Made by a program: the position numbers and the translations under genes. Positions 13,712 through 19,489 of a stretch of DNA of 19,489 nt are shown here, piece by piece. Location: contig CAXTVX010000062.1 of assembly GCA_964247755.1 (NCBI GenBank), forward strand, positions 1-19,489, read 5' to 3'. The notes beneath the pieces are model-generated. The model was not told where the DNA came from. It made no database searches and saw only the letters and a program-made list of their open reading frames with translations. Position 1 is the stretch's first letter; the number at the start of each line of letters is the position of its first letter. This DNA is from Lichenicola sp964247755. GTDB lineage: Bacteria; Pseudomonadota; Alphaproteobacteria; Acetobacterales; Acetobacteraceae.

Positions 13712-15553
13712 ATGCACGCCTACCGTACCCACACCTGTGCCGCCCTCCGCGCCGCCGATGCCGGCCAGACGGTCCGCCTGTCCGGCTGGGTGCAGGCCAG
13801 GCGCGATCATGGCGGGCTGCTGTTCCTCGACCTGCGCGACCATCACGGCATCACCCAGATCGTGATCCCGGCCGGCTCGCCGCTGCTGGACGCAGCCGAG
13901 AAGGTCCGGGTCGAGAGCGTGCTGACGATCACCGGCACGGTCGTGCTGCGCGAGGCCGCCACGGTGAACCCCCGGCTGCCGACCGGCGAGGTCGAGATCC
14001 GCGCCACCGCGATGGAGGTGCAGTCGGCCGCAGCCGTGCTGCCGCTGCAGGTGGCCGGCCATGAGACCTACGGCGACGAGCTGCGCCTTCGCTACCGCTA
14101 TCTCGATCTCCGCCGCGAGCGCGTGCACCGGAACATGATGCTGCGTGCGGGCGTGATCGCGTCGCTCCGCCGCCGCATGATCGACGGGGGCTTCACCGAG
14201 TTCCAGACCCCGATCCTGACCGCCTCCAGCCCGGAAGGCGCCCGCGACTTCCTGGTGCCGGCCCGGCTGCACCCGGGCAAGTTCTACGCGCTGCCGCAGG
14301 CGCCGCAGCAGTTCAAGCAGCTGCTGATGGTGGCGGGCTTCGACCGCTACTTCCAGATCGCGCCGTGCTTCCGCGACGAGGCCGCCCGCGCCGACCGCTC
14401 CCCGGGCGAGTTCTACCAGCTCGACTTCGAGATGAGCTTCGTCACCCAGGAGGACGTGTTCGCCACCATCGAGCCCGTCATCGCCGGCGTGTTCGACGAG
14501 TTCGGCGGCGGCCGCGCGGTGGACGCGGCCCCCTTCGTGCGCATCCCCTACGACACCGCGCTTGCCGAGTATGGCTCGGACAAGCCGGACCTGCGCAACC
14601 CGCTCCGCATCGCCGACGTGACCGACGCGTTCGCCGGTTCCGGCTTCGGGCTGTTCGCCAAGATCGCCGCCTCCGGAGGCCAGGTGCGGGCGATCCCGGC
14701 CCCCGGCGCCGGCGACCGGCCGCGCTCGTTCTTCGACAGGCTCAACGGCTGGGCGCGCGACGAGAAGCAGGGCGGCCTCGGCTACATCACCTTCGACGAC
14801 GAAGGCGCGAAGGGCCCGATCGCGAAGAACCTGGAGCCCGAGCGCTGCGACGCCATACGCGCCGCCTGCGGGCTCAAGGCCGGCGACGCCGTGTTCTTCG
14901 TCGCCGGCCCACGCGACGGGCTGAAAGGCAGCGAGACCGTGAAGTTCTCCGGCCTGGTGCGCACCCGGATCGCCACCGAGCTGGCACTGATCGAGGAAAG
15001 GGCGTTCCGCTTCTGCTGGGTGGTCGACTTCCCGATGTACGAGCTGAACGAGGAGACCGGCCAGGTCGACTTCAGCCACAACCCGTTCTCGATGCCGCAG
15101 GGCGGGATGGAGGCGCTGGACACGCAGGACCCGCTGACGATCAAGGCCTTCCAATACGACATCGTCTGCAACGGCATCGAGCTGAGCTCAGGCGCGATCC
15201 GCAACCACCGTCCCGACGTGATGATCCGCGCCTTCGCCATCGCCGGCTATCCCGAGGCCGAAGTCGAGGCCCGGTTCGGCGGCATGCTGAACGCGTTCCG
15301 CTACGGCGCCCCCCCGCATGGCGGCTCGGCGCCGGGCGTGGACCGCATCGTCATGCTGCTGGCGGATGAGCCGAACATACGCGAGGTGATCCTGTTCCCG
15401 CTGAACCAGCAGGGCGAGGACCCGATGATGGGCGCCCCCGCCGCGGTGCCGGCCGCCCGCATGAAGGAGCTTGCGCTGCGCACCGAGCTGCCGCCGGCAA
15501 AGCCGGTGCCGGGAGCCACCTCGCCGGTCGTGCCCGAAACGAAATCGGACTAG
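13712..15553 (+). CDS. aspS: Aspartyl-tRNA synthetase (probably non-discriminating)
   Basis: AspRS charges tRNA(Asp) with aspartate. In organisms that make Asn-tRNA by transamidation it also charges tRNA(Asn). The start is ATG 13712 (MHAYRTHTCAALRAADAG); the frame is open far upstream only because it is antisense to rnd. There are 613 residues, the normal bacterial size. The N-terminal OB fold carries LSGWVQARRDHGGLLFLDLRD (23-43). Then come RYRYLDLRRERV, class II motif 2 FRDEAARADRSPGEFYQLDFE (220-240), the bacterial insertion domain, and motif 3 GAPPHGGSAPGVDRIVMLL (from about 532). His33 in RRDHGG matches the residue found in non-discriminating bacterial AspRS, whereas E. coli has Leu there. 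It converges on the deacylase gene, 36 bp apart. Confidence 0.96.
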   Translation: MHAYRTHTCAALRAADAGQTVRLSGWVQARRDHGGLLFLDLRDHHGITQIVIPAGSPLLDAAEKVRVESVLTITGTVVLREAATVNPRLPTGEVEIRATAMEVQSAAAVLPLQVAGHETYGDELRLRYRYLDLRRERVHRNMMLRAGVIASLRRRMIDGGFTEFQTPILTASSPEGARDFLVPARLHPGKFYALPQAPQQFKQLLMVAGFDRYFQIAPCFRDEAARADRSPGEFYQLDFEMSFVTQEDVFATIEPVIAGVFDEFGGGRAVDAAPFVRIPYDTALAEYGSDKPDLRNPLRIADVTDAFAGSGFGLFAKIAASGGQVRAIPAPGAGDRPRSFFDRLNGWARDEKQGGLGYITFDDEGAKGPIAKNLEPERCDAIRAACGLKAGDAVFFVAGPRDGLKGSETVKFSGLVRTRIATELALIEERAFRFCWVVDFPMYELNEETGQVDFSHNPFSMPQGGMEALDTQDPLTIKAFQYDIVCNGIELSSGAIRNHRPDVMIRAFAIAGYPEAEVEARFGGMLNAFRYGAPPHGGSAPGVDRIVMLLADEPNIREVILFPLNQQGEDPMMGAPAAVPAARMKELALRTELPPAKPVPGATSPVVPETKSD

Positions 15554-15589
15554 CGGGTCCTTACCTGGCCTGCTGTTGTTTCGGACGCA

Positions 15590-17395
15590 TCATGCAGGCT
15601 TCACCACCGCCTCCAGCAACGGCGACCGCGCGGCCACGGCACCGGCCGGTTCCGGGGACAGGAAGCGGCCGAACCCCTGGACCCGCCCGAGGGTGGGCGC
15701 GAGCCCGTCCGCCCGGGTCCAGGCGACTCGGCCGTTCACGATCGTGGCGCGCATGGCGTCGTCGTTGCGGTTGACCAGGCGGTCCATCCCGAACCCCTGC
15801 ATCGGCGCCTCCGCGACGGTGTCGAGCCGCCAGTCGAGCCCGGCCGGGTCGACCACCGCGATGTCGGCGCGGTCGCCAGGGCGCAGATAGCCGGCATCCA
15901 GCCTGTACCAGTCCGCGAGCTCGCCGGTCAGGCGCCGCACTGCCTGCTCCACCGACATGAACGGCCGGCCGGCGGACGCCGCGTCGCGGACATAGCGCAG
16001 CATCCGCAGCGCGTAGTTGTAGGCGGCGAGCGAGCGCACGTGCGCACCAGAATCAGTGAAGCCGATCTGCACGTGCGGGGACCGGAACAGCTTGTGCATC
16101 ACCCGGGGCCGGTGGTTACCGAGACAGGTGCGCCAGCGCAGCGCCTCCCGGTGCTCCCCCACTAGGTCGAAGAACGCGTCCACCGCGTCCTGCCCACGGG
16201 TGCGGCCGATGGCGGCGAAGCTCTGGCCGACCAGGCGGTCATCGGCGCAGGACACCACGAAGGCGTCCGACAGGTCGCGGTGCCACAGGCCGCGGCTGAG
16301 CACGCCGCGCATCTCGCGCCGGAACCGCTTGCGGAAGCCCGGGTCGGCCGGACGGGCGTAGCGCGCATCGGCGTCGCGTATGTCGCGCAAGGATTCACCG
16401 GCGGAGAACTCCTCGAACACGCCCATCTCAAGCCCGTCGCAATACAGCACGAAGGGGACTGACAGCACCTGCCAGCGGAAGTCGCCGCGCAGCAGCCGGT
16501 TGGCCACGAAGCCCACCACGCGGGTGCCCACATGCATGGTGGGATGGGCCTTGAGGTCCATGGCCGTGATCATCGTGGTGCGCAGCGGCCGTGCCCGTCC
16601 CAGTCCGGCCGCCTGCCACAAGAAGGCGAACAGGTTGATCTTGGTCACCGCGTTGGGAGCGCCCTGCATGACGGCGTCGCGATCGCGCAGCACACCGAAC
16701 AGCCGGGCGAACTCGCCCCAGCCGGCATAGCTGGACGGCAGCGGGCGCGACCATACGCGATCGCCGTCCATCTTCTCGAGCCGCGTCGTCATGACCGACA
16801 GGCCGAGGAAGCCGGCATCGAGCGCCTCGCCCAGCAGCCGCTCCATGCGGTCGAGCTCTGCCGGCGAGGGCGGCGCCTGATCGGCGGCGCGCTCCAATCC
16901 CATCACGGCGGCGCGCATGTCCGAATGGCCCACCAGGGCGCAGACATTGGGACCGAGCGCCTGACGGTCGAGCCAGGCGCGATAGCCGGCAGCACTGCTC
17001 CAGGTCTTGGTCCGACGCAGCAGCCGCAGCACGCTGTCGCGTGGCAGCGCCTCAACGCGGGTGAACAGGTCGGCGCAATCCTCCGGGTCGGCATTGACCA
17101 TGGAGATGGAGCAGGACCCGAGACACACGGTGGTCACGCCGTGCCGGATGCTCTCGCCGAGTGCCGGCTCCGCCATGACCTCGGCGTCGTAATGGGTATG
17201 GATGTCGAGGAAGCCGGGCGTCACCCAGCAGCCCGCGGCATCGATCAGCCGGGCGCCGTCGCGCGGGAGACCGGGTGCGACGGTCGCCACCCGGCCGTCA
17301 CGCACCCCCACATCCGCGTGCCTGCCCGCAGCGCCCGTGCCATCGAACACGAGACCATCGTGGATGACGATGTCGAGCGGCGCTGTCTGCAGCAT
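15590..17395 (-). CDS. Amidohydrolase, N-acyl-D-amino-acid deacylase family
   Basis: A metal-dependent amidohydrolase of the D-aminoacylase/dihydroorotase-like group, expected to cleave N-acyl or amide bonds; the real substrate cannot be told. I start at ATG 17395 (MLQTAPLDIVIHDGLVFDGTG), with GGAAG about 6 bases upstream, rather than 17 codons earlier. There are 601 residues. The family layout is clear: the N-terminal beta-sandwich start (DGLVFDGTG, DGRVATVAPG), the metal site PGFLDIHTHYD (His66, His68), GVTTVCLGSCSISM (87-100, with the Cys at 95 where D-aminoacylases have a metal ligand), LVGHSDMR, IGFTDSGAH with the catalytic Asp, and the closing PGDRADIAVVDP. It has no signal peptide, so it is probably cytoplasmic. 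It is transcribed toward aspS. An AGTTGCACAACT palindrome lies 70 bp upstream. Confidence 0.85.
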   Translation of the reverse strand: MLQTAPLDIVIHDGLVFDGTGAAGRHADVGVRDGRVATVAPGLPRDGARLIDAAGCWVTPGFLDIHTHYDAEVMAEPALGESIRHGVTTVCLGSCSISMVNADPEDCADLFTRVEALPRDSVLRLLRRTKTWSSAAGYRAWLDRQALGPNVCALVGHSDMRAAVMGLERAADQAPPSPAELDRMERLLGEALDAGFLGLSVMTTRLEKMDGDRVWSRPLPSSYAGWGEFARLFGVLRDRDAVMQGAPNAVTKINLFAFLWQAAGLGRARPLRTTMITAMDLKAHPTMHVGTRVVGFVANRLLRGDFRWQVLSVPFVLYCDGLEMGVFEEFSAGESLRDIRDADARYARPADPGFRKRFRREMRGVLSRGLWHRDLSDAFVVSCADDRLVGQSFAAIGRTRGQDAVDAFFDLVGEHREALRWRTCLGNHRPRVMHKLFRSPHVQIGFTDSGAHVRSLAAYNYALRMLRYVRDAASAGRPFMSVEQAVRRLTGELADWYRLDAGYLRPGDRADIAVVDPAGLDWRLDTVAEAPMQGFGMDRLVNRNDDAMRATIVNGRVAWTRADGLAPTLGRVQGFGRFLSPEPAGAVAARSPLLEAVVKPA

Positions 17396-17656
17396 GGCGT
17401 CTTCCGGACAAGGCGTTGCGACACCCGCCGCGCTGCCTGTGACCATCGGCCAACGGCACGATTAAGTTGCACAACTGGATTGTCACTTGTCCAGGAGTCG
17501 AGCGCCATCAAGGTCTTGAATGAGCAACGGCGCCATGTCGGGAGCTGGCGGAGTGCTCCGTTCGTCTCGCGCCCGCCCGCCGAGCAGACCTCTGTCCGGC
17601 CCCGGCCGGAATGATGCTAGGCTGCGCGCCTGAACCACATACGGAGCCGGGCCGGC
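17396..17656. other. Divergent intergenic region, deacylase/eipB
   Basis: 261 bp separate the divergent starts of the deacylase and EipB genes. No gene is supported here. The region holds the AGTTGCACAACT palindrome and a relatively A/T-rich patch (17459-17492), which is the best place for a promoter. Confidence 0.5.
17465..17476. promoter_or_regulatory. Palindrome AGTTGCACAACT, possible operator
   Basis: AGTTG and CAACT are perfect inverted arms around CA. The site lies 70 bp upstream of the deacylase start in the only A/T-rich patch of the divergent region. TTGTCACTTGT follows nearby. No regulator gene is adjacent, so the assignment is speculative. Confidence 0.3.
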
Positions 17657-18520
17657 ATGCGCTCACGGGGTCGGACAGGACAGGGCGGACTGGCACGATG
17701 GTTCGTCGGCCTGCTTTGGCCGCTGCTTCATGCCGTCCCGGCGTTCGCGGCGTCGGCGTCTCTCCCGGCGGGGCTGGATGCGCAGGCTGACGGTGCGGTG
17801 AAGCTCGCCGCGCACAAGGCGGTCTACGACCTCGTCCTGTCCTCCACCCATGGCGGCGGCACCGTGGCCGCGTCCGGCAGCATGAGCTTCCAGGTGACCG
17901 ACGCCTGCACCGGCTGGGCCGCGCAGCAGCAGCTGCACCTGCAGCTGGTCACCCGCGAAGGCCAGTCCAGCGACATGCTGTCGCGCTACGCCACCCTGGA
18001 GACCAAGGACGGGCGCCATCTCACCTTCGACATGCAGGAGCGCGACAACGGCAGCGTGACGCAGCAGGTGCGCGGCGAGGCCAGCCTGGACGCCACCGGC
18101 GCCGGCACCATCCACTTCACCCTGCCCGCCACCACCACCATGACACTGCCGCGCGGCACCCTGTTCCCGATGGCGCACACGGCTGCGATCATCGCCGCCG
18201 CCGAGGCCGGCCGCACCAGCATCGACCCGGTGCTGTTCGACGGCACCAGTGCCGACGGCCCCACCGACAGCTACGTCACCATCCTCGGCTGGACCTCCGC
18301 ACCCTCGCAGTCGGACTACCCGAGCCTGCAGGGCCAGGCCTCCGGCCGGGTGCACGTCGCCTTCTTCGCCCGCAAGCCCGGCACGGTCACGCCCGACTAC
18401 GAGGCCGGCATGCGCTACTTCGCCAACGGCGTGTCGGACCGGCTCGACATGGATTTCGGCGACTTCTCCATGCACGGCACGCTGCGCAGCTTCGTGCCAG
18501 GCAAGCCGGGGCGATGCTGA
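17657..18520 (+). CDS. eipB: EipB-type periplasmic envelope-integrity protein (DUF1849)
   Basis: EipB (DUF1849, PF08904) is a conserved alphaproteobacterial periplasmic protein with a beta-spiral fold; in Brucella it is needed for cell-envelope integrity. The protein has 287 residues from ATG 17657, with GGAG upstream. A signal peptide ends near AVPAFA-ASA (about residue 31). The mature part shows family hallmarks: LAAHKAVYDLVLSS (50-63), GSMSFQVTDACTGW (74-87), LVTREGQ, DGRHLTFDMQE, VRGEASLD, LPRGTLFPMAHT and PVLFDGTSADGPTDSYV. There are two Cys in the mature protein, Cys84 and the very last residue Cys287. They correspond to the conserved EipB disulfide. The permease gene starts 31 bp after the stop, so co-transcription is possible. 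Confidence 0.88.
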   Translation: MRSRGRTGQGGLARWFVGLLWPLLHAVPAFAASASLPAGLDAQADGAVKLAAHKAVYDLVLSSTHGGGTVAASGSMSFQVTDACTGWAAQQQLHLQLVTREGQSSDMLSRYATLETKDGRHLTFDMQERDNGSVTQQVRGEASLDATGAGTIHFTLPATTTMTLPRGTLFPMAHTAAIIAAAEAGRTSIDPVLFDGTSADGPTDSYVTILGWTSAPSQSDYPSLQGQASGRVHVAFFARKPGTVTPDYEAGMRYFANGVSDRLDMDFGDFSMHGTLRSFVPGKPGRC

Positions 18521-18551
18521 CCGGACCAGGGCCGGGCCGGCTAGCCTGCGC

Positions 18552-19489
18552 ATGAGCGATCTCGCCGCCAGAGCCGCCGCCCCGGACCTCGCGACACCCG
18601 CACCGGCCCTGGCGCACAGCCTGCGCTCCCGCCACGTGGCGATGATCTCCATCGGCGGCGTGATCGGTGCCGGCCTGTTCGTCGGCAGCTCGGCCGCGAT
18701 CGCCGGCGCCGGGCCGGGCGTGCTCCTCAGCTACGTCGTCGCCGGCATCGTCGCCCTGCTGGTGATGCGCATGCTGGGCGAGATGGCGCTCGCCGCCCCG
18801 GAAGCCGGCTCCTTCATCGGCCACGTCCGCCGCGGCCTCGGGCCCCGCGCCGCCTTTGTCGCCGGCTGGATCTACTGGCTGTTCTGGGCGGTGGTGGTGG
18901 CGGCCGAGGCGATCGGCGGTTCGGCGATCCTGTCCGCCTGGCTGCCCTGGCCGCGCCCGCTGATGAGCGTGGTCCTGGTGCTCGGCATGGCCGCCACCAA
19001 CCTGGTCTCGGTGCGCAGCTACGGCGAGTTCGAGTTCTGGTTCTCCGGCCTCAAGGTGCTGGCGATCGTGTCGTTCTGCGCGCTGTGCCTGCTCGCCTTC
19101 TCCGGCGCATTCGGCCTGCAGGGCGCCCGGATCGACCGGCTGTGGACGGCCGGCTTCCTGCCGCACGGCATCGGCGCGGTGCTGGCGATCATCCCCACGG
19201 TGATGTTCCAGTTCACCGGCGCCGAGATCGCCACGATCGCCGCCGCCGAATCCGACGCCCCCGGACGCAACGTCGCCCACGCCACCAACACCGTCGCCGC
19301 GCGCGTGCTGCTGTTCTACGTCGGCTCGATCGGACTGATCCTGTGCGTGGTGCCGTGGCGGCAGCTCCTGCCCGGCCACTCGCCCTTCGTGGCCGCGATG
19401 CGGCTGCTGGGCATCCCGGGCGCCGCGCTGGCGATGTCGATCGTGGTGCTGGTGGCGGTGCTGTCCTGCCTGAACTCGTCGCTCTACGT
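18552..19489 (+). CDS. gabP: Amino-acid permease, GabP-like (3' end outside window)
   Basis: An inner-membrane amino-acid transporter of the APC superfamily (AAT group), closest in memory to the E. coli GABA permease GabP. It starts at ATG 18552 (MSDLAARAAAPDLAT) and remains open to the window edge: 312 codons, about two thirds of the usual 450-470 residues. Strong landmarks are LRSRHVAMISIGGVIGAGLFVGS (from about residue 24), VMRMLGEMA, GSFIGHV, GWIYWLFW, SYGEFEFWFSGLKVLAI, FTGAEIATIAAAESDAP and FYVGSIGLIL. The visible end, LSCLNSSLY, matches GabP closely (SCLNSALY). Substrate choice within the AAT group cannot be fixed from sequence alone. It follows eipB in the same direction. Confidence 0.86.
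   Translation, partial: MSDLAARAAAPDLATPAPALAHSLRSRHVAMISIGGVIGAGLFVGSSAAIAGAGPGVLLSYVVAGIVALLVMRMLGEMALAAPEAGSFIGHVRRGLGPRAAFVAGWIYWLFWAVVVAAEAIGGSAILSAWLPWPRPLMSVVLVLGMAATNLVSVRSYGEFEFWFSGLKVLAIVSFCALCLLAFSGAFGLQGARIDRLWTAGFLPHGIGAVLAIIPTVMFQFTGAEIATIAAAESDAPGRNVAHATNTVAARVLLFYVGSIGLILCVVPWRQLLPGHSPFVAAMRLLGIPGAALAMSIVVLVAVLSCLNSSLY

Noticed and set aside
13598..15154. A 518-codon open frame antisense to aspS
   Set aside because: Its composition is that of a frame shadow, with no domain, and aspS is unmistakable on the other strand.
18387..19379. A 330-codon minus-strand frame over eipB and the permease
   Set aside because: It is a shadow of two clear plus-strand genes and is rich in Gly/Asp/His/Arg without motifs.
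1..19489. tRNA, rRNA, CRISPR arrays, toxin-antitoxin or phage genes
   Set aside because: I read both strands for cloverleaf-like ends, regular repeats and known motifs and found none I could support.

Overview
The window is GC-rich DNA from an alphaproteobacterium. The markers are GcrA, an EipB/DUF1849 protein, a divergent purD-xseA pair and an AspRS of alphaproteobacterial type. An Acetobacteraceae-like member of the Rhodospirillales is the best guess, but this is inferred from gene content and not proven. All assignments come from reading the sequence and from remembered family motifs; no search was run.

Layout. (1) 1-1050: a YbjJ-like MFS transporter, cut by the window start. (2) 1051-2159 is a gene graveyard. 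It holds an AAC(6')-like acetyltransferase relic with a premature stop and a frameshift, the N-terminus of an IS1182-type transposase broken over three frames, and a short tail that looks like an alpha/beta hydrolase. (3) 2160-3434: an OxlT-like MFS carrier, followed by the N-terminal stub of a low-affinity iron permease family gene. (4) 3788-6853: purD and xseA, divergent, 48 bp apart. XseA carries a clean 3 x 43-residue tandem repeat in its C-terminal stalk. (5) 6873-9241: an S9 (prolyl-oligopeptidase-type) peptidase pseudogene split by a 1164-bp IS630-family element with TA target flanks. The host gene also has several frameshifts of its own. (6) 9304-11626: small poorly known envelope genes: a DUF3465-like protein, a lipoprotein with a BA14K-like end, then a tight run of DUF4112, a small secreted protein and a YciB/IspZ-like membrane protein. 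(7) 11636-15553: core genes gcrA, rnd and aspS. A DnaA-box-like site lies 81 bp upstream of gcrA, and a 9-bp inverted repeat overlaps a TTGACA in the rnd-aspS gap. (8) 15590-19489: an N-acyl-D-amino-acid deacylase-type amidohydrolase, EipB, and a GabP-like permease cut by the window end.

Housekeeping functions (purine synthesis, DNA repair, RNA processing, translation, cell-cycle control) are interleaved with two decaying accessory patches. No CRISPR array, rRNA, tRNA or obvious defence system was seen. The most unusual items are the XseA repeat, the IS630-in-S9-peptidase nest, the AAC(6') relic, the putative DnaA box at gcrA, and the cassette of small envelope genes.
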